Assembly: GCF_007176755.1 (NCBI RefSeq)
Contig: NZ_BJTV01000011.1
Location: 1-64,000 of the forward strand
Direction of reading: 5' to 3'
DNA length: 64,000 nt
DNA from: Streptomyces sp. 1-11
GTDB taxonomy: Bacteria > Actinomycetota > Actinomycetes > Streptomycetales > Streptomycetaceae
Positions 8,301 to 15,689 of the stretch are shown piece after piece (position 1 is the stretch's first letter; each line of letters begins with the position of its first letter). A program made the translations under genes and the position numbers. Under the pieces are notes generated by a model. The model was not told the origin of the DNA. It was given only the letters and a program-made list of their open reading frames with translations, and did not search any database.

Positions 8301-9407
8301 CTGCTCCGCGGCGTCCGGGCCGGCGACCGCCTGGCCCGGCCCGGCACCCGGCGTGACACCGGGGGCCTGGCCCGCTTCCCCGGCGTCACCGGGTGCGGCA
8401 CCCGCCTCGGCCTCGGGCGCGGCCGCCTCGGCCGTCGACGGTGACGCCTCCACCGCCGGCCCGTCCTCGGCGCCGTCCGCGCCGGGGACGGTCGCGGCCT
8501 GCGGTTCCTGACCAGTGTCCGCCGGGAGGGCGTCGCCGTCGTCGCTCTGCCCCTGGCCGGCGGCGGGAGCGACGTACCCGCCGTCGTGGCCGTGCGCGGG
8601 CTGCACTCCGTCGTGACCGTGCACACCCTGGGCCGCGACGGGAGCCTGCGGCTCCTCGGGCTGCGGCTGCGCGGCCGCCTGGGTGGCGAGGCGGGCCACC
8701 GCCGCCTGGGCCGCGCCGGTGGCGTCGGTTGTGGCGTCGGCGGTGGGCTCGGGCTCGCCGGCCGGAGCGACGGGTTGCGCGGCCGGAGCGACTGGTTCCG
8801 CGGCCGGAGCGACCGTCTCCGCGGCCGGCGCCTGGGCGCCCGCCTGGGCAGCGGCGACCGGCGCGGCGCCCCAGGGGGCCGCGCTCTGCGGGGCCCCGTT
8901 CGGCAGGGCCTGGGCGTCGAGGTACTCGGGCCCGGTCGTGGCCGGACCGGGCTGCCGGACCGGCGCCCCGGCCGGGCCGCGGTCGGCGAGGGAGCGGACC
9001 GGGCTGGCGGAGGCGTCGGGGATCGGCGGGCCGAGGTGCAGCGGCCGGCGCGGCTGCTGCGCGGCTGCCGCGGCCGCGTCGTGGGGGACCGAGAGAATGG
9101 GGGAAGGGGTCACGGACACCGGGCCCGAGTCGGGCAGCCGCACGCCGCTCAGGTCGACGGAGCCGCTGTCCCGGCCGGCCGTCTCGTGCGGGCCGGGCTC
9201 GTGGAAGGCCTCGACGACGGGTTCCGGCGCGGGCGGCGGAACCTCGTTGCCCCAGGCGCCCTGAGCACCCGGCAGCAGCAGGTCTTCGTCCTCGGCGGGA
9301 AGCTCGGAGAGGTAGGTGTACGCGCCGTGCGCGGGGACGCCCGGCTGCTCCACCATGCCTGCGCTCTCCGGCTGTCCCTCGGCCGGGACCTGGCCGGTGT
9401 CGGTCAT
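5310..9407 (-). CDS. cobT: Giant BluB-CobT fusion: DMB synthase plus nicotinate-nucleotide:DMB phosphoribosyltransferase
   Basis: The product has 1365 aa. Residues 1 to about 790 are Pro/Ala/Glu-rich and predicted disordered, with pentapeptide PQPVE/A repeats (7827-7901). Residues about 795-1010 are a nitroreductase fold of the BluB type (RERRDIRNGFRGDPIP, APSVGHSQPWDF, GVGWVSFF), which breaks reduced FMN to 5,6-dimethylbenzimidazole. Residues about 1018-1360 are CobT (FAGDHGVHAQGVT, GEMGIANTTASAA, HRSAEPGH, and LRLGEGTGA with the catalytic Glu), joining DMB to nicotinate mononucleotide. Making and using DMB in one chain fits lower-ligand assembly of cobalamin. The ATG at 9407 follows a GAGGGG site. 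The disordered region is unusually long for a cytosolic enzyme. Confidence 0.93.
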   Translation of the reverse strand: MTDTGQVPAEGQPESAGMVEQPGVPAHGAYTYLSELPAEDEDLLLPGAQGAWGNEVPPPAPEPVVEAFHEPGPHETAGRDSGSVDLSGVRLPDSGPVSVTPSPILSVPHDAAAAAAQQPRRPLHLGPPIPDASASPVRSLADRGPAGAPVRQPGPATTGPEYLDAQALPNGAPQSAAPWGAAPVAAAQAGAQAPAAETVAPAAEPVAPAAQPVAPAGEPEPTADATTDATGAAQAAVARLATQAAAQPQPEEPQAPVAAQGVHGHDGVQPAHGHDGGYVAPAAGQGQSDDGDALPADTGQEPQAATVPGADGAEDGPAVEASPSTAEAAAPEAEAGAAPGDAGEAGQAPGVTPGAGPGQAVAGPDAAEQAPAAVEAQAQGAEEPEAVQAPEPVASGEAAEPVQPEGNTPVGAETVPAETVSAETVLAGDAPGVDAAAGAVAEAGGALPAQDVAAVADAAVVAPQEVTEDVPEQADQVGVGPADAAVPTDEAVPAVDAAPAPVAPQPVAPQPVEPQPVEPQPVEPQPVAPAEIPAAATAPAQAEAVVPAAAAEPPQAPEFAQAPEAVPAAQPLAPATEAETVTAATEAPAPAAPATPVTPDGDAMTAQQPQQPQRPQHPEDQPGATAPDGTATGAAPAPAAGHGAPSGPQHQPAGAAPAPAAAEAVTPPAPAEEADPAAAAAPQPTAVPPQAGPEQPLGQFVPVDGQVPTTPHLAPTPPHPLVLPAQGRPEPVAAVPAPRGAGTAGAPDTLDAPDGEAAAGVVQHAEDLRTRAAEESTAAAEEEPRRSAGPAAPAYDDAEREAVLKVMRERRDIRNGFRGDPIPHEVLLRVLEAAHTAPSVGHSQPWDFVVIRSADTRRAMHELAMRQRDAYAKSLPKGRAKQFKELKIEAILDTPVNIVVTADPTRGGRHTLGRHTQPQMAPYSAALAVENLWLAARAEGLGVGWVSFFDEREMVRALGLPEHLEVIAYLCVGYVDEFPDEPELMQAGWSKRRPLSWVVHEETYGRRALPGEEPHDLLAETVAQIRPLDAKALGEAWERQKRMTKPAGALGMLEIISAQLSGLSRQCPPPIPEPAAVAIFAGDHGVHAQGVTPWPQEVTAQMVANFLGGGAVCNAFAGQVGAEVCVVDVGVAADLPATPGLLPRKIRGGTSDMTAGPAMSREEAKAAIEVGIETARDLVAAGNKALLTGEMGIANTTASAALISVYTGADPAEVTGRGTGINDETLARKTEVVRRALELHQPDPADPIGVLAALGGFEHAAMVGLLLGGASLRTPVILDGVSAGAAALVARAIAPEVLAACIAGHRSAEPGHVAALNKLGLRPLVDLDLRLGEGTGALLALPLVQSTARAMHEVATFDSAGVTEK
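7827..7901. repeat. Five 15-bp repeats encoding PQPVE/PQPVA in the CobT linker
   Basis: A 15-bp unit (GACGGGCTGGGGCTC on the + strand) is repeated five times head to tail, the last two with a two-base change. In the gene sense it encodes the pentapeptides PQPVE and PQPVA. It is a slippage-prone array inside the disordered segment. Confidence 0.85.
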
Positions 9408-9755
9408 GCGTACCCCTCGCCCATCGGTTAGTGCTTCTCTACGACCAGCTCACCCGGGACGGCGCACCGACCGCCCCCGTAGTGAAGAACGAGCGTGCGT
9501 GCCCAGCGGCACGAACGACCGCCCGGAAAAGGCGACAAAGCCATTCAGTGGCATTGTCCCGGCCGTTCCGCCGTCGCGACAGCATGATCCGCGACAGCCC
9601 GCTGTGGACTGCGCCACGTTGCGCGTCCTCGGGTTGTGCCGTACCACACCCCACCCCAAAACGGGCGCGCTTTCCGGACATTGATGAACGAAGCTCCGGG
9701 CCACCGGTGCGGTACAACGATCGGCCAGCCTACCGCGCGCGGTACGACAACCGGA
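9408..9755. other. 348-bp gene-free region upstream of cobT
   Basis: This gap between the cobL stop and the cobT start is less GC-rich than its surroundings and should carry the cobT promoter. Two overlapping minus-strand frames of 84-92 codons exist (9439-9717, 9450-9704), but neither shows codon bias or a recognised product. A cobalamin riboswitch was looked for: only an isolated GCCACTG is present, without the rest of the B12 aptamer, so none is called. Confidence 0.5.
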
Positions 9756-10973
9756 TCACGGGGCGCGATCGACCAGGACCCCGCTGAGCAGGAACGCGAC
9801 GTTCCGCTCGGTCTCCCGCCAGGCCCTGGTGTCCAGTTCGACGGACTGCAGCAGGGCGCACTCGACCTGGTATCCGTGCTCGGTCAGCCCGCGGCCGACG
9901 AGTTCGGCCTCGTCGCGGGTCGCGGCGTGGGTGACGATGCGCTGCGGCCGGCGGTCGGCGACCGCTGAGACCACGGCCGCTCCCCCGCCGCCCACGCGTA
10001 CGACGTCGGGTTCGGGCAGGTTCTCCAGGACGTGCGGGGCGGTGCCGTGGACCACCTGGAGCTGGACGCCGAAGCGGCGCGCGGCCGCCTCGGTGCGGGC
10101 GCAGGCCTCGGGCAGCCGGTCGACGGCGATGACCGCGGCCCCGGCGCGCGCGGCCTCGGTGGCCAAGGCGCCGCCGCCGCAGCCGATGTCCCAGACGAGG
10201 TCGCCGACGCGGGGCCCGAGGCGCGCGAGTTGGGCGGCCCGCAGCAGCTGGGTCTCGCCCTCGCCGAGGCCGTCGGGCTCGGCGTACGCCTCGTCCGGCT
10301 GCACCCAGCCGCGCGGCCCGGTGCCCGGGTCGCGCCCGGCGATCCAGCCGCCGTCCTCGGCCACCGCCGCCCGGCCGCCGACGACGATGACGACGTTGGG
10401 GTCGCGCCAGGTGTGGTCGGCGGCCTTGTCGGAGGTGACGACGGTGACCTGTTCGTGCTCGGTGCCCAGTTCCTCGCAGATGACGAAGGTCCGGTGGACC
10501 CCCTCCATGAGGAGGCCGAGTTCGGCGGGTCCGGCGCCCGGCGAGGTGAGGACGGCGACCTTGGTGTGGGCCCGGCACACGTTCACGGCCCGGCGCAGGG
10601 TGCGCCGGTGGGCGACGACCACCTGGGCGTCGTCCCAGGGCATGCCGGCGCGGGCGAAGGCGGCGGCGACCGGGGAGACGGCGGGGACGACCTCCACCTC
10701 CAGTCCGAACTCCGGTGCGCGCAGGGTCCGTACGACGCCGAAGAAACCGGGGTCGCCGTCGGCGAGCACGACGGCGGTGCCGCGGTGCGCGGCGATGCGG
10801 CGGGCGGCCAGGGCGACGCTGCCGAGGCGGACGCGTTCGGCGGCGGGCGGGATCTCGGGGAGCGCCAGATGGTGGGCCGCGCCCGCCACGAGCGTGGCGG
10901 CGCCGAGGGCGGCGCGTGCCGCTTCGGTCGGCGGCGAGCCGTCCCAGCCGATCACCGTGACCCGGTCGGCCAT
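9756..10973 (-). CDS. cobL: Precorrin-6Y C5,15-methyltransferase (decarboxylating)
   Basis: This 405-aa bifunctional enzyme of aerobic-type B12 synthesis has two parts. The N-terminal CbiE-like methylase domain (residues 1 to about 200) shows VTVIGWDGSP, VLADGDPGFFGV and EVVPAVSPVAAAFARAGMPW. The C-terminal CbiT-like domain (about 245-400) shows the SAM-binding VWDIGCGGGALATEAAR. It methylates C5 and C15 of the corrin ring and removes the acetate side chain of ring C. The ATG at 10973 has GGAG 11 bases upstream. It stands apart from other corrin-ring genes, none of which is in the window, so the remaining pathway must be encoded elsewhere. Confidence 0.93.
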   Translation of the reverse strand: MADRVTVIGWDGSPPTEAARAALGAATLVAGAAHHLALPEIPPAAERVRLGSVALAARRIAAHRGTAVVLADGDPGFFGVVRTLRAPEFGLEVEVVPAVSPVAAAFARAGMPWDDAQVVVAHRRTLRRAVNVCRAHTKVAVLTSPGAGPAELGLLMEGVHRTFVICEELGTEHEQVTVVTSDKAADHTWRDPNVVIVVGGRAAVAEDGGWIAGRDPGTGPRGWVQPDEAYAEPDGLGEGETQLLRAAQLARLGPRVGDLVWDIGCGGGALATEAARAGAAVIAVDRLPEACARTEAAARRFGVQLQVVHGTAPHVLENLPEPDVVRVGGGGAAVVSAVADRRPQRIVTHAATRDEAELVGRGLTEHGYQVECALLQSVELDTRAWRETERNVAFLLSGVLVDRAP

Positions 10974-11104
10974 CGTCGTCAGTCTCCGTTTTTCACAGGT
11001 CGTCTGGGGTGGGCGGCCCTGAGCGGGCTCCGTGAGCGTACCTGGTGCGGCCGGCGGGCGTGCGACGGGGGCGGGGGCGGGGCGCGGTGCGGCCCCCGGG
11101 GGGG

Positions 11105-11743
11105 TCAGTTCCAGTCGGAGTAGGAGCTGAAACCACTGGTGTCGGCGAACTGCTCGTCGCCGCCTTCCAGGTCCTCCGGCAGCAGGCTCCAGACGATGAA
11201 GTCGGTGCGCGCGTCGGTCCAGCCGCCGTCCGCGGTGCGGACGTGGACTATGCAGGCGTTGCGCAGTACGCCCTCGCTGATGCAGCCGATCTTCTGGGCG
11301 ACCTGCTGGGAGGCGGTGTTGTCGGCGGCGGTGCGCAGTTCGATGCGCTCGAAGTCCTGGTCGCCGAAGAGCCAGTGGGCGGTGGCGAGGGCGGCCTCGG
11401 ACGCGTAGCCCTCGCCGCGGGCCCAGGGGGCGATGATGTAGGACAGCTCGGTGGAGCGGATGCGCCAGTCGGTCTTGGTGAGCTGGACGATGCCGACCAG
11501 GCGCTGGGTGAGGAACTCGGTGACGGCGAGGTCGAGGCCGTGGCCGGCGGCGCGTTCGGCGGGCGCCCAGGCGGTGATCCAGTGCCGGGCGCCGTCCTCG
11601 GTGAACGGCTGTGGCACGTCGGTCCAGGCGGCGACCTGCTCGTCGTTCATCATCTCGGTCATCGCGGGCACGTCGTCCTCGTCGAGGGGACGCAGCACCA
11701 ACCGCTCCGTGCTGATGGAGATGTTGGGGAAGGTGCTAGTCAT
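11105..11743 (-). CDS. GNAT N-acetyltransferase (RimJ/RimL type)
   Basis: The 212-aa product begins TERLVLRPLDEDDVPAMTEMM, the typical opening of RimJ/RimL-like acetyltransferases. It carries the acetyl-CoA motif region ARGEGYASEAALATAHWLF and the RIELRTAADNTASQQVAQKIG helix-loop. It would transfer an acetyl group from acetyl-CoA to an amine; the substrate is unknown. It stands alone, downstream of the metQ terminator and separated from cobL by 131 bp. The start MTSTFPNIS fits the family. Confidence 0.88.
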   Translation of the reverse strand: MTSTFPNISISTERLVLRPLDEDDVPAMTEMMNDEQVAAWTDVPQPFTEDGARHWITAWAPAERAAGHGLDLAVTEFLTQRLVGIVQLTKTDWRIRSTELSYIIAPWARGEGYASEAALATAHWLFGDQDFERIELRTAADNTASQQVAQKIGCISEGVLRNACIVHVRTADGGWTDARTDFIVWSLLPEDLEGGDEQFADTSGFSSYSDWN

Positions 11744-11824
11744 GCGCCGCTCCGTAACCTTCGGAAAAACCTTCAGGGGCTGCTGAACTGCCCAGCATGC
11801 AGCATGAAAGCACCCAAACGCACA

Positions 11825-11859
11825 ACGGGGTCCGCACCGTGCGAGGGTGCGGACCCCGT
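11825..11859 (-). terminator. Terminator of the metNIQ operon
   Basis: ACGGGGTCCGCACC (11825-11838) pairs perfectly with 11846-11859 across a 7-base loop. The hairpin begins 17 bp after the metQ stop on the minus strand. Confidence 0.85.
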
Positions 11860-11875
11860 GCGTGGGGATATGGGA

Positions 11876-12709
11876 TCAGAAGGACGGGATGACCGAGCCC
11901 TGGTACTTGTCCTCGATGAACTTCTTCACCTCGGGCGAGGTCAGCAGCTTGGCGAGCTTCTTGACCCGGGGGTCCTTCTCGTTGCCCTCCTTGACCGCGA
12001 GGAAGTTGCCGTACGGGCTGTTCTTCGCGGACTCCAGGACCAGGGCCTCCTTCGCGGGCTTGATGCCGGAGGAGATGGCGTAGTTGCCGTTGATCACCGC
12101 CGCGTCCACGTCGTCCAGGGAGCGCGCGGTCTGGGCCGCCTCGACCTCCTTGAACTGGAGCTTCTTCGGGTTCTTGGTGATGTCCTGCGGGGTCGCCTCG
12201 GTGCCGACGCCGTCCTTGAGGGTGATCAGGCCCTTGGCGGCGAGCAGCTTCAGGGCCCGCGCCTCGTTGACGGCGTCGTTCGGGACGGCGATGGTCGCAC
12301 CGCTCTTGAGGGCGTCCACCTTCTTCACCTTGTGGGAGTAGAGGCCGAGCGGCTCCAGGTGAACCGTGACGACGGGCGCGATGTGGGTGCCGCGCTTCTT
12401 GTTGAAGTCGTCGAGGTACGGCTGGTTCTGGAAGTAGTTGGCATCGACCGAGCCGTCCTCGGTCGCCGTGTTCGGCGTGATGTAGTCGGTGAACTCCTTG
12501 ACCTCGAGGTCGAGGCCCGCCTTCTTCGCCAGGTTCTTCTGGACGAAGTTCAGGATCTCGGCGTGCGGGGTCGGGCTCGCGGCGACGACCAGCGGGCCGC
12601 TGTAGTCGGAGGAGCCGGCGGAGTCCTTGCCGGAGCCGCAGGCGCTGAGCCCGAGGGTGAGGGCTCCGGCGGCGAGGACGGCGGTGGTGAGCTTGGCGGT
12701 GTTACGCAC
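11876..12709 (-). CDS. metQ: Methionine ABC transporter substrate-binding lipoprotein
   Basis: This 277-aa NlpA/MetQ-family lipoprotein has a type II signal peptide with lipobox LGLSAC (cysteine at about residue 24) and then a two-lobed binding domain. Family signatures include VVAASPTPHAEILNFV, DANYFQNQPYLDDFN, VTVHLEPLGLYSHK and AVPNDAVNEARAL. Anchored outside the membrane, it delivers D/L-methionine to MetNI. It starts at GTG 12709 behind AAGGAAAGG, 69 bp after metI, and is the last gene of metN-metI-metQ, followed by a strong terminator. A related amino acid as ligand cannot be excluded, but the operon makes methionine most likely. Confidence 0.93.
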   Translation of the reverse strand: MRNTAKLTTAVLAAGALTLGLSACGSGKDSAGSSDYSGPLVVAASPTPHAEILNFVQKNLAKKAGLDLEVKEFTDYITPNTATEDGSVDANYFQNQPYLDDFNKKRGTHIAPVVTVHLEPLGLYSHKVKKVDALKSGATIAVPNDAVNEARALKLLAAKGLITLKDGVGTEATPQDITKNPKKLQFKEVEAAQTARSLDDVDAAVINGNYAISSGIKPAKEALVLESAKNSPYGNFLAVKEGNEKDPRVKKLAKLLTSPEVKKFIEDKYQGSVIPSF

Positions 12710-12778
12710 GAAAAGTGCCTTTCCTTAAGGGTGGTGCGACCCCGTGGTGGGTGCACGGGGAGTTCTGGGGGGCGCCGC

Positions 12779-13516
12779 TCAGGCGATCTCGGTGACGTCG
12801 GCGGCCGCGGGCTCCTTGGCCTTGAGCAGGCGGAGCTTCGGCGCGGGGCCGGAGCGGGCGCCGCGGTGGTGCAGGGCGCGGGCCGCGTAGTCGCCTGCGA
12901 ACTGGATGAGGGAGATGACGACGGCGAGGATCGCCACGATCACCCACATCAGGCCGGTCTCGAAGCGCTGGTAGCCGTAGCGGACGGCGAGGTCGCCGAG
13001 GCCGCCGGCGCCGACGGTGCCCGCCATGGCGGAGTAGCCGATGAGGGCGACGAGGGTGGTGGTCGCGGAGGCGATCAGCGACGGCAGGGCCTCGGGCACC
13101 AGGACCTTGCGGACGATGGTGAGGGTGTTGCCGCCCATCGACTGCACGGCCTCGACCAGCCCGCCGTCCACTTCGCGGACGGCCGTCTCGACGAGGCGGG
13201 CGAAGAACGGGATGGCGCCGATCGCCAGCGGCACGATGGCCGCGTCACGGCCGATGCTGGTCCCGGTGACCCATCGGGTGAGGCTGGTCAGGGCGACCAT
13301 GAGGATGATGAACGGCATCGAGCGGGTGATGTTCACGACCTGCCCGAGGACCTTGTTCACCACGACGTTCTGCAGCAGGCCACCGCGCTCGCTGAGCACC
13401 AGCAGGATGCCCAGCGGCAGACCGCCGGCGACGGCGATGAGCGTGGACCACCCGACCATGTAGGCGGTGTTCCAGCACTCCGGCTCCAGCAGCGACCACA
13501 TCTCGGACCAGGTCAC
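12779..13516 (-). CDS. metI: Methionine ABC transporter permease
   Basis: This 245-aa permease has five to six hydrophobic helices and the cytoplasmic EAA loop (VDGGLVEAVQSMGGN...LVPEALPSL) that docks on the ATPase. It forms the membrane channel of MetNIQ. Its GTG start overlaps the metN stop by four bases (GTGA), so the two are probably translationally coupled. A charged tail of about 35 residues after the last helix is slightly longer than in proteobacterial MetI. Confidence 0.93.
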   Translation of the reverse strand: MTWSEMWSLLEPECWNTAYMVGWSTLIAVAGGLPLGILLVLSERGGLLQNVVVNKVLGQVVNITRSMPFIILMVALTSLTRWVTGTSIGRDAAIVPLAIGAIPFFARLVETAVREVDGGLVEAVQSMGGNTLTIVRKVLVPEALPSLIASATTTLVALIGYSAMAGTVGAGGLGDLAVRYGYQRFETGLMWVIVAILAVVISLIQFAGDYAARALHHRGARSGPAPKLRLLKAKEPAAADVTEIA

Positions 13517-14556
13517 TTCGCACCCTCCTCGACCAGCACGGGCTCCTGGCCCTCGTGCGCGACGACATCGATCTGCAGACCCTGTTCGCGCAGGAACCCG
13601 ACCGGCACCACGTTGTCCTCGTAGCGGCCGGGCAGCTCGATGCGCATGCGGCCGATCTGGAGGCCGCCGACGGTGTCGATGGCGGCGCCGAGGATCGAGA
13701 TGTCGATGTTGTAGGTGCGCGAGAGCTGGGAGATGACCGGCTGGGTCGCGGCCTCGCCGTGGAAGGTGACGTCCAGGACGGTCCGGTCGGCGCCGGTGGC
13801 CTCGCCCCCGACCGGGAAGAGCGCGGCGGCCAGCTCCGAGCCCGGGGTGGCCAGCAGTTCGCTGACCGTGCCGGACTCCACGATCCGGCCGTTCTCCATG
13901 AGTGCGGCGGAGTCGCAGATCGACTTCACGACGTCCATCTCGTGGGTGATGAGCAGGACGGTCAGGCCGAGCTGCCGGTTCAGGTCGCGCAGCAGCTGGA
14001 GGATGGAGCGGGTGGTCTCCGGGTCCAGGGCGCTGGTGGCCTCGTCGGAGAGCAGCACCTTGGGGTCGCCGGCCAGGGCGCGTGCGATGCCGACGCGCTG
14101 CTTCTGGCCGCCGGAGAGCTGGGCGGGGTGTGCCTTCGCCTTGTCGGCGAGGCCGACAAGGTCGAGCAGTTCCAGGGCCTTGCGGGAGCGCTCCTTGCCG
14201 GACTTGCCGAGGATCTCCAGCGGCAGTTCGACGTTGTCCTGCACGGTCCGCGAGGAGAGCAGGTTGAAGTGCTGGAAGACCATGCCGATCCGGCTGCGCG
14301 CCCGGCGCAGTTCCCGGCCGGCCCGCGGGCCGCGCCCGGCGAGCGCGGTGAGGTCCTGCCCGGCGACGGTCACGGTGCCGGCGGTGGGGCGCTCCAGCAG
14401 GTTGACGCAGCGGATGAGCGAGGACTTGCCGGCGCCGGACTGGCCGATGACGCCGTAGACCTCGCCCTCGCGGACGTGGAGATCGACGCCGTCGAGGGCG
14501 GTGACCTCGCGGCCGCGGGAGCGGTAGACCTTGGTCAGGCCCGATGTGGTGATCAC
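13513..14556 (-). CDS. metN: Methionine ABC transporter ATP-binding protein with NIL domain
   Basis: The 347-aa product has Walker A GQSGAGKSS (about residues 38-46), Q-loop MVFQHFNLLSSRTV, signature LSGGQKQRVGIARAL, Walker B VLLSDEATSALD and the H-loop THEMD. A C-terminal NIL regulatory domain (about 265-340) follows; in characterised MetN proteins it binds methionine and causes trans-inhibition. GTG 14556 (VITTSGLTKVY) is chosen because it has a nearby GGA and matches the family start. It is the first gene of the operon, 243 bp downstream of a Cys/Met-rich leader peptide and a stable hairpin, suggesting attenuation control. Confidence 0.93.
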   Translation of the reverse strand: MITTSGLTKVYRSRGREVTALDGVDLHVREGEVYGVIGQSGAGKSSLIRCVNLLERPTAGTVTVAGQDLTALAGRGPRAGRELRRARSRIGMVFQHFNLLSSRTVQDNVELPLEILGKSGKERSRKALELLDLVGLADKAKAHPAQLSGGQKQRVGIARALAGDPKVLLSDEATSALDPETTRSILQLLRDLNRQLGLTVLLITHEMDVVKSICDSAALMENGRIVESGTVSELLATPGSELAAALFPVGGEATGADRTVLDVTFHGEAATQPVISQLSRTYNIDISILGAAIDTVGGLQIGRMRIELPGRYEDNVVPVGFLREQGLQIDVVAHEGQEPVLVEEGAK

Positions 14557-14694
14557 AGGGATTCCGTCACTGTCGAGTGCGCGGGCGCGGGTGTGCCCGG
14601 GCACGGGTGCATGCGTTGCAGTCGGTCAGGGACGCGGCACGGTTCTCGCTGTGGCGATGGAACCGGGGAGAACGTCGTGTGCGCGGTGCGGGTC

Positions 14695-14720
14695 CCCCCA
14701 CGCCGTTCGGGCGGTGGGGG
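14695..14720 (-). promoter_or_regulatory. GC-rich hairpin between leader peptide and metN (attenuator candidate)
   Basis: CCCCCACGCC and GGCGGTGGGGG fold into a stem of about ten pairs with one bulged base and a GTTCG loop. It lies between the leader-peptide stop (14800) and metN (14556), where ribosome stalling could change its formation. No U tract follows. Confidence 0.5.
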
Positions 14721-14799
14721 CGGCGTCGGTCGCCACGGCTGCGGAGACCGGCCACGGCTCTCGCTTCGGGGCGCGAGGCTCAGGTGGTGCGGGGGCCCT

Positions 14800-14886
14800 C
14801 TAGAAGGCGCACATTCGACACATACAGCGAGCACCGGGCGGCATGGTCGCCTCGGTCGCAGGGATGCGGCTGCTCGTCGTGGTCAT
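14800..14886 (-). CDS. 28-aa Cys/Met-rich leader peptide upstream of metNIQ
   Basis: This tiny frame begins MTTTSSR and ends ARCMCRMCAF, giving three Cys and three Met codons in its last third; two of the Cys codons are TGT, rare in this genome. It resembles the small Cys-rich leader peptides known in front of sulfur genes of actinobacteria, where stalling on Cys codons senses sulfur amino-acid supply. It has no Shine-Dalgarno; instead TTTACT sits 6 bases before the ATG, as expected for a -10 box driving a leaderless transcript. A 243-bp leader containing a GC-rich hairpin separates it from metN. The coding call is strong from codon order and context; the mechanism is inference. Confidence 0.75.
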   Translation of the reverse strand: MTTTSSRIPATEATMPPGARCMCRMCAF

Positions 14887-14923
14887 GCGAGCAGTAAACC
14901 AGACCGACGGTGCTGACCGGCGA

Positions 14924-14955
14924 CCGCTGTCCGCATGGTGGACAGCGGTGGACAG
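14924..14955. promoter_or_regulatory. Inverted repeat CCGCTGTCC-N7-GGACAGCGG plus extra half-site
   Basis: A perfect 9-bp inverted repeat (14924-14932 and 14940-14948) is followed by another GGACAG half-site (14950-14955). It lies about 40-70 bp upstream of the leader-peptide start, roughly at or upstream of the -35 region, so it may be an operator for a regulator of metNIQ. The regulator is not identifiable from the sequence. Confidence 0.5.
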
Positions 14956-14969
14956 TGGGGGGTGCGGGC

Positions 14970-15620
14970 TCAGCCGCGGAGGGAGATCTCCACTCCCCGG
15001 TCGGTGACCAGTGCGGACAAGGCCGAGAGGTCCTCGACCACCAGGTCGGCCCGCAGTTCGGCGGCCCGGTGGGTTGTGGCCAACGCCACGGTGGTCATGC
15101 CGGCCGCGCGGCCCGCCCGGAGCCCGGCGGGGGCGTCCTCGAAGACCACGCAGTGGGCCGGGTCCACGCCGAGCTGCCGGGCGGCGAGCAGGTAGGGCTC
15201 GGGGTCGGGCTTGCCGCGGGTGACGTCGTCGGCGGTGACGAACGTCTTCGGCAGGATGCCGACGGCGTCCAGCCGGGCCTCGGCGAGCCGCCGGGTGGCG
15301 GAGGTCACCACGGCCCAGCGGTCGGCGGGCAGCGAGTCCAGGAAGTCCCGCGTCCCGGGCAGCAGCCGCACCCCGCCGTTCGGCACGTCCTCCACCTCCA
15401 GCCGCTCGACCCGCGCGACCGCCTCCGGGACCAGGCGGGCGGGCAGCAGGTCGGCGACTATCTCCGCCGCGGTCCGCCCGTGCAGCTCCACCCGGCCGAA
15501 CTCCTCGGCCGTGATCCCGTACTCCCCCGCCCAGCGCGTCCAGCAGCGCTCGACGGACTCCAGGGAGGAGACCAGGGTGCCGTCGTTGTCGAACAGGAGG
15601 GCTTGCGCGTGGATCGTCAT
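14970..15620 (-). CDS. HAD-superfamily sugar/organic phosphatase
   Basis: This 216-aa subfamily-IA HAD hydrolase has motif I FDNDGTLV (the nucleophile Asp is the first D, with an Asn between the two Asp), motif II VVTSATRR, the motif III lysine in GKPDPEPYLLAARQLG and motif IV VVFEDAPAGLRAG. A helical cap (about residues 20-85) gives specificity, similar to 2-deoxyglucose-6-phosphate or sugar phosphatases. It would dephosphorylate a small cytosolic sugar phosphate; the substrate is unproven. ATG 15620 (MTIHAQALLFD) is the natural family start. It is transcribed towards the metN leader and divergently from the membrane gene at 15690. Confidence 0.88.
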   Translation of the reverse strand: MTIHAQALLFDNDGTLVSSLESVERCWTRWAGEYGITAEEFGRVELHGRTAAEIVADLLPARLVPEAVARVERLEVEDVPNGGVRLLPGTRDFLDSLPADRWAVVTSATRRLAEARLDAVGILPKTFVTADDVTRGKPDPEPYLLAARQLGVDPAHCVVFEDAPAGLRAGRAAGMTTVALATTHRAAELRADLVVEDLSALSALVTDRGVEISLRG

Positions 15621-15689
15621 GGTCCTGACCCTACGGCGTACGACGGGGTCGGCGGCGGCGGGGCGTTTCCGCCGTAATAAGGTCACCGC

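Noticed and set aside
5631..8444. A very long plus-strand reading frame antisense to cobT
   Set aside because: It is a by-product of high GC and the repetitive Pro/Ala-coding DNA on the other strand; the translated sequence is low-complexity Gly/Arg and has no family match or ribosome-binding site.
9439..9717. Possible small gene upstream of cobT
   Set aside because: Two overlapping frames of similar length lack codon bias, a good ribosome-binding site and any recognisable sequence.
9408..9755. Cobalamin riboswitch upstream of cobT
   Set aside because: Only a lone GCCACTG is present on the minus strand; the other conserved B12 aptamer blocks and the kissing-loop context are missing. Context alone is not enough.
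14557..14900. SAM riboswitch upstream of metNIQ
   Set aside because: No SAM-I, SAM-II or SAM-IV core sequence could be matched on the minus strand, and a better explanation (leader peptide plus hairpin) exists.
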